NCBI RefSeq assembly: GCF_000237925.1
Contig: NC_031498.1
Coordinates: forward strand, 3,332,229-3,396,228
DNA length: 64,000 nt
Source of the DNA: Schistosoma mansoni
Taxonomy: Eukaryota > Platyhelminthes > Trematoda > Strigeidida > Schistosomatidae
Direction: 5' to 3'
The position numbers and the translations under genes are program-made. Shown one piece after another: positions 1-13,100 of the stretch (the first letter of the stretch is position 1; every line of letters starts with the position of its first letter). Below the pieces are notes generated by a model. That model saw only the letters and a list, made by a program, of their open reading frames with translations, made no database searches and was not told the origin of the DNA.

Positions 1-1642
1 TCACTACAATACCACGTGAATAATAAGAGTAGATAATTTCATACTATCTTCTTTATCCTTTAGGTAACCGGAATATCGAAACATTGATAGATTTATTGAT
101 CAAACTCAAGAACATTAGGCTAATCTAATAGCTATTTTACTTAAATACATCAACAATACTATTGAGTATAGGTCAGTCAGACATAATCAACGTAAAATTT
201 GCCACAAGTGTAAGTTAGCACAAATTGCTAAAACACATCAGTACAATGATATTGTATTACAAAAAGTAGTATTTCAAAAGAGCTACAAGTCGATCCGGAT
301 AAAAGTGTCTTTGACTAAGTAAACTATGAAAGAATGTTACAGTGCGAAAATTTAATGAGGAGAAGATAAATTCAAAACCGTAGGCAATAAATGAGGCAAT
401 AATAAATAATATAAATAGATTTTCCGGAGTCTAAACCACTCATAATAGGGCCTCAACGGATAAGTGATATGTGCAAATGATGTGATTTACTTTTACGGGG
501 ATTAACTTAAAATCGATGCATCAAGCTAAATAGTCAATCGCGTTTGGTACCAAAACAAAGAAACATATTGAAAACAAATAGCATGTTACAGAATAAAACT
601 TGTAGTTTACACAGATAAATGTAAGGTATATTAACATAGAGTGTTGGCAATTTGTACACAATTTCTGAAATAGATCTATGTTTAGACTTCTTGAAATATT
701 TAGCTGAATGTTGTAAATGAAATCCAAGGCTCCTTTGGAGCCAGATACATAAGCTGTTCATTAAGGTATCTTCTTCGTAGTAAATAGGGTAATAACGTCT
801 AGCATGATTTATCAAAGCGCAATGAAGATCAGTTATATAAATTCATTTTTTATTAAGTTGAGCATTTCAAATATTCATGCTTAAGATTTTTATTTGATAT
901 CACCAACCCTCAGAGCAACTGTAGAATACTGACCTTAAAACAAGTCACTCAATAAGTCGTCGTTTACATGATATTATGTTTTCTGAACTGAATGATTGAA
1001 TCATGAAGCGTTTACCATATTTCTAGATAATACCATTAACATATACTTAAAACAGGAATGACTGATTATTAGGATTACTCTATAAATTCATTTTTGTGTT
1101 GGTTGTTTGAATCTTCCCATTGATAATTAGGACTGCAATTGATTAGTCTCCTATCGGTATTCGTCGATCTTGTGAAGATTGCCTCGATATTGTAATACTT
1201 TATAAATGTTTAACAGTTTCTGGCAGCATGAAATTCGATTGATTAATTAATTAACTACAACTCAAAAATAAAGTTTAACAGTTTTCTACACAAATGAAAC
1301 TTTTTAATGATAACTAACATTTATGTGTCATATTGTAGTGTGTACTACTTGTACGGATAGATATAAGCAGTATGTATCAGAAATTAAAAGTAGAATACTT
1401 ATGGACAGAAGAGAAAAAAAAGGAAAACAGAAAGCAATAAAAATAACGATAGGGATAAATGAACGTTAGAGTTTATAAGGGGCAACTCAAGGAAGATGAA
1501 GAAATAGTGTAGTTAATGTATTGTTTTCATATTTCACAAATTCAGTGTGTGATTTTATGTAACACAACAAATTAGTTGACCCTGTCTAAGTCTCCGTTCA
1601 TTATAATTTGTAGAAAATTAATGTTAATATAATAAATTTAAG
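1..1642. other. unassigned AT-rich sequence, probably upstream introns
   Basis: I see no convincing coding exon here. The first supported exon downstream (from 1643) starts in mid-codon and needs two leading bases, so at least one earlier exon of the same gene lies in this stretch or beyond the left edge. Confidence 0.4.
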
Positions 1643-4600
1643 AAGAGTTCGACATGAAATGTGTTTAATCTACCAACAATTTGCCCAGTGTACATTATAT
1701 GAAAATGATGAAGAAAAATTAAATCAAGCAATTTATCAATTGAAAAACGAATTAGGTAAGTTAAATTAAATTTTCATTGGTAATAGTATCATAAACATTT
1801 ATATATATATATGAGTTTGTATTTCCCGATTGTTTAGGTTAAGGACCATAACTGATTGGTGTCTGTTGGTTTGTATACATCTAGAGAGGATTACCTTAGG
1901 AGTCACCTTAAGTCACATGTTGTTATATTGATTGAGAGTGTGTGCGTGCCCTGTTTATATATGAGTGATAAGACCGTCAATCAGAGAGCAGCGGATTATC
2001 AATTGGGACAGTGACACACGAAAAACCATACGAGCAGTCTAGAGTGCGTATCGGCCCTGCTATCTGCCTAGCCCAACCAGTTAAGTCCAGAACACCAATA
2101 ACAGCCTCTGCAATATGAATCACTATTCTCAAACATACTGGGTTTATATACCAAACAAACTGACCACATCATACCATAAAATAGAAAATAACATTTGTAC
2201 AAGATTTAGCCAAATGTGGCTGTGAATAGGGGGGATAGTAATTAATGGACTAGGGATAACTGCAGAATGGTAAATCGTATAATAATAGTCTATAGATCAA
2301 AATAGTGCTTATAATAAGAGGGACACGAATATGAATAGTTTAGTTACTTAACAGTTATACAGTAGGAAATATACATATTACATTGGACCATAAATAGTCC
2401 TCAAAGTTACCATTCATTATTCTCCACGGGATATAACAATGTTCCTTATTAGTGTTGAATAATGCCCAGAAGTAGATCCTGCTGGTAAATAACCACGTCC
2501 AGCTGAAAAATTTCAGAAAGGACGAAAATAGCATCCTTAATCTCACTGCTAGTCACTATTCGACTTTAATAAATATCAATGACAATTTGTGATGTGTAAA
2601 TGAGTTATTTACCATTGATTTGAATGATCCTTAAATTTGCTTTGAGTGATTACTAATCTAACCGTAAACAACTGACTGATCTATTATGAATCAACAGAAT
2701 CAACAACTCCACATAACGATACATTGTACTTGCACAGACTGATTACTTGGTTGGTCAATAATACCATGTTCATCTAGTCAATCTAGCACTGATCGGATTT
2801 CATCGATCAGTTTGTAATATGGCTACTAGTCTAAATGACTATCTATTCATCACAAATATCAAATAAGTGGTATTAGAACAAACAACTATAGTTATGAGGT
2901 CAAAATCAAGCCTCATTTGTTAAACAAATCTAGAAAATTATTTAAAAGAATGATTCGGCCATTTGAAGTAGATTTTTTTATAGGATGTAACATTCCTAGT
3001 GACAGGTTCTTATTGTTGAGAAAGAACAGTTTGGTTTGCCAATAATGAAATATGACTTCAATTATCAAGAGATTTCAGCCTAAAAACATATTTTCGTATT
3101 TATGATCATACCACTTGAACCTGTTATGTAACACTATTCTTAATGTTTCAGTTCTCTGTAAACACTCATCATTGCAGTATTGTTATCATAAGTGAGATGT
3201 TAAGAAAAATGAGAATAAATGTTATTTAGATTTATTTATATCATATTCTTTTGACAATATTTTACTTAGAAAACTTCAACTGGAAATTAGAAAGATCCTA
3301 TCGTTATAAAATGAAAATTAATTTGTTGCCAAATTTCACAGAAAATCTTACACATTGTAATGTGGAGTTATTCAACCGAATTAATGAACTATGTAGTGTT
3401 TTAATCAAAACGTCGGATAACCTGCAGGTATGTTTAATTCAAGAAGAATTGTTCCAACCATTAATATATTACAGACTTGTACATAATGTACAAGTAAATT
3501 TGTATATTGAGAAAAAAATCCAGTCTACGTGATCACTCAATATGGAATCTGATAAAGTACTATGTCAAGATAATGGTATAGGAAAAGTGCCAGTGACGAG
3601 GGCTTTGTTTGTTCTCCGCTTTTGAACTCGGCTGCTATCTCTTCTGTGTTATATTGACTTAATTGGAAGGAAAAGAGGGAATATATCCCACCCAAAATCA
3701 TTTCTCAGAATCTTATACATCATAATCAAATCACCTCCTAATCTATGTTCTAAATTATCAAGCAGCAATGTGCGTGGTAAAACACGCAACTCAGGAACTG
3801 ACCTGATAGATATCTTCTGTATTTTGCCCATGATATCTGAGGCACTTTTTAAATAAAGGCTTGGGGGCTGTGTGCAGTTTTCTAATTTGGAACTACCTAT
3901 GGTTATGTAAATTGTGTTGATTATACATGTATCTAGCACGGCCAAAGTAAATCTTAATCATAAACGGCTCCAAACTCTTTTGCTTCAGCCAAAAGACGGT
4001 GATCCGTGGCCTGAAGGCCACGACTGTGATTTTTAAATCATAGTAAGTTAGAACTAAATGCACAGACGTTTTCCTAATATTGTTGTTACTGCCATTTGCG
4101 TGACTAATGTATATAAAGATACACTCAGACACATAGGCAAACACAAATCATAACTCATATCAGCTTACCAGAACAGCGAGGTCGGCCTGGAGTTCCCTTA
4201 TATAAGTATCTTCTGATAATACCGGTCATATTTTGATGTTATCAACGTAAGATCGAAACTTGATAATATTCGAGAGTTTGGAACTTAATACCTACACAAG
4301 TTTCAGGCACCCTGTACTTTAGTAGGGTGCATTCAAAATCTTGAACGGTATAATGATATTCAAGTGGGAATAGAAATAAGAATAACAGACAGGGTAAGAC
4401 CAATTTCCATCTTTTGCCAACCCCACCAAACCAATCCATTGACCTTCAAGAATTGCGAAATACAATTCGACGCTCATTGACAAATTTTTCGATATGGATA
4501 TATGTTCAGTATGGCAGATAATATGATTAAAGCCTACCCTCTTCCAAATGACCATATAACATCGAGGTCCGTGGTTAAACCCCAAGAGAGGTAATAGGTG

Positions 4601-5263
4601 TGTAACCATTTGTGTGTTAACCAAATCCAAAATAAAACAACATATGTTCAACGCACTTGGGTTTTAAGCGATTCTTCACAATTATACAAGTCTATGATGG
4701 AAACTTTAACTGTAAACAAGAGCTGTATTACCGATGAGTGAAACTGTACACTAACATGTTTATTAACCGAAATTAAATACGGTCAAATAGGTATGGAAAT
4801 CGATACAACAATGATACCAGATTGATATAAATAAATGTGTCTAATTAAAATGTTAGTTTATGTACTGAACGAATGTGGTATGCTTTAAACGGTTCAAATA
4901 ATATCGTATCTTTTTTCATCATGTTAATGGATATTATATACATTTCAAAATATTTTATAGCTTTTGCCTTTTTTATAGAATTATATCTTGTCCTATACGA
5001 AACATCTTTTGGAATACAAGTCAGATTTTTTAAGCGCAGCTCAATTTAGATTCATACGACCAATAGACTTACAAATAGATGAATCTCTAAAAGACGACTC
5101 AATAATCAATGATCAAATTGACAAGATACGAACATATCAAACCAACATAAATAATTCACGAATATTATTGAATGAAGTGGATAGAATGAATCAAAGAATA
5201 AAATATATATTTAGAAATTTGTTAAAATCGACAGCAGACTATTTGATATCGCCTAGCTCTTGA
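1643..5263 (+). CDS. 3' end of an unrecognised gene, three exons
   Basis: Three exons join in one frame: 1643-1755, 3270-3427 and 4979-5263, ending in TGA. The acceptors end ATTTAAG, ACTTAG and TTTATAG; the donors are G|GTAAGT and CAG|GTATGT. The phases fit exactly: 1643 needs two earlier bases, the first junction splits a codon after base one, and the second falls between codons. The joined protein, about 183 residues here, is rich in Glu, Lys, Asn, Leu and Ile. It has a C-terminal stretch (DQIDKIRTYQTNINNSRI to NQRIKYIFRNLLK) that looks alpha-helical and coiled-coil-like. No signal peptide, membrane segment or catalytic motif is visible. I do not recognise the family; a small structural or complex subunit is possible but is a guess. 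An AATAAA lies at 5341, about 80 nt past the stop. The gene lies on the same strand as ATG9, about 1.9 kb upstream of its start. Confidence 0.6.
1952..2438 (-). mobile_element. solo LTR-like fossil, copy 1
   Basis: This segment aligns by eye with 46324-46772 in the same orientation along almost its whole length. Read on the minus strand it begins TGTTAYATC and ends near ACA, with a GTATATAAACCC promoter-like box in the middle, as in a long terminal repeat. No internal coding region adjoins it, so it looks like a solo LTR. The family is not certain; Ty3/Gypsy-type is most likely in a schistosome. It is old and diverged from the second copy. Confidence 0.5.
2470..2559 (+). mobile_element. SMalpha SINE relic (hammerhead part)
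   Basis: The stretch ends in a sequence close to the SMalpha 3' motif (GGATTCCACTGCTAGCCAC) and keeps CGTCCAGCTGA and GGACGAAAA in the expected order. The CUGANGA core box reads CUGAAAA and the stem II side is rearranged, so the ribozyme fold is lost. It follows the LTR-like fossil almost directly. Confidence 0.4.
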
Positions 5264-5340
5264 TTTTTGTTTTTGTGGAGTATGTATAGGTTGTATAGTT
5301 TAATAGGAAGAGAATAAGAAGACAATAATATTTTCTTTAA

Positions 5341-6600
5341 AATAAACCGTTTCTAAAGATTTTTCTGACTAAATTATTTTACCTACCGCAAGGGATTTGG
5401 CATGTCCGAATGTTAATGGGAGAACTTAAATTGATGGGGTAAAAAACATATTGTCGTAGTCAACATTACAATAAGCGAAATACTATGACAAGGCATTCAC
5501 CAGACATTACTGATTGCTAATAAATACATAACTGGAAAATCATTGTTCGACAGATATCAGCCCTTCTATGCAAAAAGAAAAATATGTCCAAATAGCAAGT
5601 AGACAAGTTTTGTTCATTGTAGGATGCTTATTCGGTTAATAGAGATAAATTGTGTCCACAATTACCTATATTTTCATCTAAATACTTGACTCGTTTATTT
5701 AACCTTTTGGGCATACAAACTGGCTTCTTAAGATACATCAATCTAACTAATGCAACACTAAGCACCCTTAAATGCTTGTTTTCGTTTATAAACATGTACA
5801 CTGAGACAAGTAGTGGAATGTGTTTCCTACCCTACCGAAAATAAAGTGTACGATAAATAAAGTTTTCACAAAATTTAGTACCATTTTGTGCAGTGCGATC
5901 CAATGAACTAGTGTGATAGGAAATGGACAAATAACTGATGAATTTGGTCCCTTGAAGTTATCAAGACCCCAAACAAGACTAATGAATCACAGAGCAGAAA
6001 CATGTGTGCACCGATCCTTAGGGCGGGTTTGACGAAACTTTGACTGTAATTGGCTTGAACTAGGCCTGACTATAAGTCCGACCACTCACAAAGACAAATT
6101 CAAGTTCAGTGATTCAGTTGGCAGTTTCATTTGTTCACATTAACTTCATAATATTGTCGCCGAAGTGGACTTAACAGTTATACATTACACATTGTCAGCT
6201 TTCACTGAACTATGAACAGTATGTAGAACCAGTGAAAGTTGTGTAATCTCAACTAAAAAGAAGAATCCATCATAACAGTCAGTGCTCTTATTTAAGCGAA
6301 CCTTTGAAGGATACAATCAGGCTAGTGGTAGAATAATATATTCATTGAAATGAGGAGGGATTTGTAGTAGTCATGCCCCGGTGGTCTGATCATTCTTCTC
6401 CTGTTGACATTTACTGACCTTCACACTTCGCGAATATTCAGCGACCAGTGAGAATTTTCAGTGCTATTGTATTTTTAGTTTCAAGGATGATTTCTGGTGA
6501 TTATTCAGTGTAATTTTATTGTTACCAAAGACTTCCTGACATCAATGAGAAAGCTCTCCTTCACAGCTTGCACTCAATGTTCGCTAGCCGGATACCATCA
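5341..6600. other. intergenic sequence, nothing recognised
   Basis: This lies between the terminal exon at 5263 and the LINE tail at about 6608. It holds only short chance open frames and no repeat family that I recognise. Confidence 0.4.
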
Positions 6601-6607
6601 ACAAAAG

Positions 6608-6905
6608 TTTAATGTGGTATAGGACAAACCAACTTCCATGTGAAGATGAAATTAGAAGAGGTCGCTTGAGGTGAATAGGACATACGTTTAAGAAATAATC
6701 GAACCACATCTTGAGACAAGCTCTGATATGAGATCGTGAACGGAAAAGGAAAAGAAGAATACTTTGGAACGCACTTAGTTGGGAATTAGAAGAAAACGTT
6801 AAAAGAATGAATATCAACCAGGAAATACTGAAAGCGATTGCCTAGAACATATTTCGATGGAGAATCCTGATGAGTGGCCTATACTCCTCCACGAAGCGTA
6901 ACAAA
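6608..6905 (+). mobile_element. decayed 3' end of RTE-like LINE (lineage 2)
   Basis: Plus-strand translation, with several stops, matches the C-terminus of the same LINE lineage seen at 15888-16712 and 58270-59095. Visible pieces are NQLPCEDEIRRGR, RQAL, ERKRKRR, NALSWELEENVKRMN and a terminal GLYSSTK. Only about 300 nt of the 3' end is left and the reading frame is broken several times, so it is an old, 5'-truncated insertion. It lies about 250 bp upstream of the ATG9 start codon, so it could sit in promoter or 5' UTR territory. Confidence 0.65.
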
Positions 6906-7150
6906 TGTGAGTACTCGTTCTTCCCGAATATATTAAGTTTTCGAAACCTCTGTGCTGCAAAACGACCTAAAAACATTAAACTACATCTGACTCGTGACAA
7001 AATCCTCATCAGTTAACAATTTGATGGAAGTAATGAAGTACTGACGAAGTGTACACATCTCTGAAAATTGAAGATTGAAGGCTCACTATTTTGTCCCCAA
7101 ACGACCTTGTCGGTCCCGTTGGCGCTGTTACGATGTTAGTTTGAGCTAAG

Positions 7151-10100
7151 ATGTTTCCCGTTGGCCAAGGGAAATATGAATGTTTGATTAATGAGTATGA
7201 CCATTCACAGCCAGATCCAAATCTAAGAGGGACCCAGAATCTTCAAAACAAAAAAGGAGTATGGGATCATATCCAAAATTTGGACCAGTTTTTCTCGGAT
7301 ATTTACAAATATCATCAGAGTGGGGGTTTCACTGTAAGTTTAATTAGTCCCACTATCTTCCTAAGCATGTTCTAGCAAGTATCATAAAGTTTTCGCTCAT
7401 ATCTGGTGTATCCTAAAACAACAGGAACAAAAATACATCCCTTTACGTTGACCCCAACTTCAATGCAAGAATCCATCGTTTTGGGTTTGGTATAACTGAA
7501 ACAATTACATTAACATTATTGATTTCCATCGGAACTTCCGAATTCGCGTAAACTTCCTGCTAGTAAAAGGAAGTCTCTAAAACTTATACTTTTCACATCA
7601 CCTTAAACTGACTTATCTTGATATACTCTACGATACAGCTTTTCACCTTGACTTTTCAAATATCAGTTTGTTAAAATGGAAAATTACTATTTTCAGCTTA
7701 CTTTTTACCAACCGGCACTATATTCACAGCTAGTCGTATAAGGACCATTATACAGATATTATTTTTATTGAGTTTATACATCCAATCCCAGTTGCCTGTA
7801 AACCTGTATTGATATCTTGATGCCCTATAAATACTGAAGAAAGTTTGCTTTCACCTTATTTCACTCTGTACTTACCGTTGATGCTAATTTCGCCAACTCA
7901 GTATTTATTATAATTCATTGTATTGATGCTAAAATTATGACTAACTAGTCATTCACATATTTGCTTATCTATATTTAAGATGGCCATCAACTGCAGTTGT
8001 GAAACGCCGTGTTAGTAACAAGTACCACTTTTTTTCAATTTCATTATCAACCTGGCTTCTGTGGGCTTTCTACAACGCACTGGCGTCCATCTGTCTGATT
8101 CGGTGGATGCTGAGTGTAACATACGTGAATCCGCCTAACAAAACATATGAAACCTACAAAATTTGATGGCCTAAGCACACCATTAAAGTAGAAGCAAAAT
8201 TCACTTGTCGTGATTGACATAAGCCGTTACCGTGTATTCAACCCACTGACGGCAAGAAACGTGTCTGGCAATTTCTTTGATTATTGTTACCCTTATTAAT
8301 GGTCTGTAAAAACGTCTGAAGAACTAGATGAAGTATTTTATTAGGTAGAAAGGCGTATCCATTGCTCCAATCATTCAAACTAACCCTTCGTGATTGGGTA
8401 ATGCCAAATTATCTAATAGTAACTCCATGTAGTAAAATGCTACCGGACTAAATGATGTCTTTACAAAGCCAGATAAGGTTGTTCGCTCACGTTATCCCCC
8501 TTTAATCTTCTCATGGACAATTTTTATTTCATTTAAACACAAGTATTGGTACAAGGAAGCACCAGATATATATGCGCCGCACAAATCTCATTCGATTTGT
8601 GTGAGGGCTGTGATACTGCCCAGGTGCCCAAACCAAAGCAGGTGATTTTCTTAGGGGACCACACCCGGAGCCTTCGACCTAAAGGTCTGATCCACAAGGC
8701 AGTGGAGCATCGTGAGGAGATGCAGTCCCATGGTAGCCGGTGACCAACGATTGATTCATACGCCATTTGTTCCCTCAGGATACTGGAGCCCATGTGCACC
8801 ATTGGTTTGGAATCAGGGTTTTCCAACTCCTCTAGGTGGACCCTTCATGTCCATCAATCTGGTTAAAGCGTCGGACATTCGCTTTTCGTCCTCTCAATTC
8901 CGTAAACAACAGTAATGTCACGAGAAGGCAGTTAGTAGGACTTCCCTGGCAGAGGCTATATATTCGCGTGGCCATGTGAGAGTATTTGTAGAGGGAGAGC
9001 GGACTCTCCCCACTCCCGGCCGTACCAGGGCATTTGGGGGCACTCTCATGGACAATGTTTCGCAAGCAACCCCAATGGGACTATTTGATAGTAATAATGT
9101 GGATCCAATTCCTAAGAGGAAATGCTTCGTATATGGGTTATTGTATTTTTCTATACAATCACACAGGCTATCCTCTTTGTACTTAATCCTATTAGAAGTA
9201 TCTGTTAATATGACATGCACTTAGCACTGTCCGAGTGTGAAGTACTTCTACAGGATAAAAAGACTTCCTGCTCTGATATTGATTGGTTATTATTTGAAAA
9301 TATTCAAGTAGATCATGTACCCGGATAATTTTAGCGAGTGTTAGTGATTATGACACACAAAATACACTTAACAATAGTCAAAGTGAGTTAGACCAACTGT
9401 GACCATCCCTGTCGCGATATCATTCTGGATTATAGCGTTACAGTCCAAGCAGTACTACTTACTTCTTATGAAAACTCTAATAACAGAACTTCTTACAACT
9501 CTACATTTTGTTGTGAGTCCAAGAAAGTACCCCCGCTCTATGTTGACATCATGTAATTGTTGCTGAAGTTATACAGCGTATATTTTCACTTAGTGGCAGC
9601 TTATTCAGCGATCGACGTAATATTAAAACTAGTCGCACTGTCGTGAATACATTTTGAACACAGAGATTCATCAGCTTCCTTATTATCCATTATTTCCTGA
9701 TACTGGGACAGTGAGAAAAGTTAAACAATGCTAGGGTAATGGTATCATCGAGAGTTAAACGATCGATGTATTGGATTCTCATTTATTGACATATCATGAC
9801 TTCCTAAGCACGGTCCTGAAAATCATTCCACTCACTGATTTTAGATGTTATCAGACAATTCAGAATTAAGTTTAGTGATCTCACTGTTATTCTTTATCGT
9901 GTTTTTTCGAAATCTACATTTGATCACTTCCACCTGGAACTTAGTTACTAGATATTTCAGGAAACCCACAAATACCAGCCGCCAAGTCCCTAAAATTATC
10001 TGGGTCGTCAAATTATAGGAATCTCTAAAAAAAATTATGTTAATAATTTCACTAACCTAGAGCTTATCACACCGTCCATCATTTAGTTTTCGTTACCTTT

Positions 10101-13100
10101 ATGTAATTCATTTTCGCCTAACATTATTATAACCAGTATAAAACCTTTCATTGACAGGCATTATGCACTGTTTTAAACTCCCGGTGTAGAGCTTGTAGTG
10201 TAAACTAAAAAATGCTCGACTTCGGCCTTCATACACAAAGCCATCTTACTGCACCCTTAGTTAAACATCGCACCGAACTTGGCATTTCCTCTACCCTATG
10301 ATAAGTGCCTTAACTTTTCCAATATTTGCTAACTCCAATGTCTTCTGGTTACCTCCAATAGTACCTTTTATTTATGTTCATTTGTTTCACTTAAAGTGGT
10401 ATAACCTGCATATTCTGATAGACTAATTATGAATGGGATATTTTGTTATCAAAGCTTTGTGTAAACCATTAACTGCAGTGATACTACTCATAGTGATACT
10501 TTATAGGTACAGTCATATTATGTAACCTTGTCTTATCGTTGTAATTATTATACCTTTGCTGTTCCCTAGTTAACTGGATTCCCAGTTCCGAATTAGAATA
10601 ATGTCAAACTGACTTAATACTCACAGATAACTTTTAATAAACTTCTCTCATTTCGATTTCCAACTGAATTGTTTATGTTAACATTGATCACTTTTGTTTA
10701 ACGATTTATGTATCTGTGTCATGTTCATTAATCAAAAAACCTTCCATTTAATAGTGTATATCGAGCTTAATTTCTATGTGTACGTTTTATTTATTATTCT
10801 GTTTATTTGAAGTGGTTATATAAGTGCCTACATTTGGGGAAGAGACTTCATATGAAATTTATGAACGTTTTCTCATACCCTAGTTCTCAGTCAGTTAAAT
10901 TCGACGTATAACCCTGTATGTATCTACGTCTGTTAAAGTTTCTTAGTCCATTAGTACAGCGAAATTATATTATTAGAGCAAATTTCATAGTTGAGGTATT
11001 AACAGTATCTGTTGTGATAAAAAAGATTAGATATCGAAGATTCGATTCAATAAAATAAAAATTATTGAAATAAAAAGGTTATGAGAGATTCAGAAGCTCA
11101 GAATCTTTAGAAGATGAAGAACAGATGCACCTACGGTATTACAAACTATTTTGAGCCATGTCTTTCAAATTCTCTAACCACTGGTTACGAGAACCATGCA
11201 GATCCCAACCAGGTAACGTACTCCTGTTAACATGGCTCAGTCAGTAACTTCATGGGCTGGTGTCATTTTTTTATTTGACTCCCTAGCTTTCTTCTAGTCT
11301 CCCCCCCATCGAGGTAGGCGTCCGTTGAGTATACTCTTGTTCTACTTGTGTTGCTTCAAATAAGTTACCGTTATAAGATGTCGATTCATGCCAAAGGTAT
11401 CCCTAAAACACTAAAAGTTTCTTATATGTAATTTGTTACATTTTCGGCCTAAATATACGCCTAAAGAGATCTAGTTCAATCTGTTATTGGCGATAGTGAT
11501 AGATAGAAATGGATGACTGTTTAGAAATGAGTTTTATTGAGGCTTGGAAAAGCCAGAGTGATTTCAGTTAGAACTATAAGTGCTTCGAGTACATATTTAC
11601 TTCTCGTTAAATGGTGAAAAACATAGACATACTTAACATTTTTTTCCCTAATAGCATCGTAGGTGTGCACTGTAGTACAATACTTATAAACTGAGATAGA
11701 AATTGCAACCTAGTACTTCCTAGTTTCCATTGATCTCCCAGCTAACATCTGTGTATATGCTAAAAAACTAACCTCAACAATATTCTACTAGTTGATATAA
11801 GCCTAAGTAAAAACCTTACCATTGTTAAAATCCAATTTGTCAATAATGAATTCCATGTATAAATGTATTTTTGTGTTTTATTCATTTAGTGGACGTTTAG
11901 TAGAAAATAATTCCTAAATGTTTTCTTTCTTGTCCTATTGTTTACCATTAATTTTACTAAGCTTTAGAGCTTTTTTTAAAGTCATGTGATAATTTAAATA
12001 GTCGATATGTTCTTAAAACACTATGCTATTTGTCAATTATATAGGTATTAATCATTTTATTTTTTGGTGATATTTTGTTCAGGTGATTCTTTTGACGCAA
12101 ATATTATGGCTCGTTAAATTCATATTTGTCATTTTTATCACAATCGAATTATCTGTATGCACAAGATGGAGTTATTTAACAAATAGCAGTTTATTTGTTC
12201 AAAACTGGACTGATGTCTTTCAGCCACCAAATCAATGTTGGGCCTCACTACCATTTTTCGCGTCACTTCTAGTTGTTAGTTCTGTGATAACAGTTATAGT
12301 TCAAATCATATATGTTAGTATTCGATTAAGTCGATTTTGGGAAATTCGACGATTTTGTACTTATATATTAAATATGCCATCAAGCGATGTTGGGTTAGCT
12401 GATTTAACATGGTCTGAAGTACAACAACGTTTACTCCAATCACAGTGTGATTTTCAATTTTGTTCATACAAAGTTAATTTAGATGAATTAGATATATACA
12501 ATCGTATACTTCGCCATAAAAATTATTTAATCGCAATGATTAATCAAGATATTATTCCTGTCAGATTTCGTATACCATCTAGTTTAAATCCTCAAATGGT
12601 TTATTTACCTGATGGTTATCTACTTAATTTGAAACTTATCTTGTTTTGGACACCATGGTCACCTTTTCATAATTATTGGCAACTGAGAGCTGATTATAAA
12701 TGGGTTACTAAACGTCATGAATTGGCTGTTGAACTAGCTACTCGAATACGTATTCTTGGATTGATCAATCTTCTTATGGCTCCTGTAATCTTCATTGCTC
12801 AATTAGTAACGTTTATATGCGCTCATGCAGAACGTTTTCGATATCAACCATCTACATTTTTTGGACGTCGTTGGTCTAATTATGCTCGCTTGTATCTACG
12901 ACATTTCAATGAACTCCAACATGAATTTGAAACACGTTTGAAACAAGCATATATTCCAGCTTCTCGATATCTTGATAGTTTTGTATCACGACCACTTACA
13001 GTTTTAGCTGAGTCAGGAGCTTTTATTTTCGGTGGTGCTTCAGTAGCTTTTTTTATTGCTGGTCTTGTAAGTGAACAAATGATCCATCTGCCTGGTTATT

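Noticed and set aside
8533-9220. Family X as a host gene
   Set aside because: The target duplications and several dispersed copies show a retroposon.
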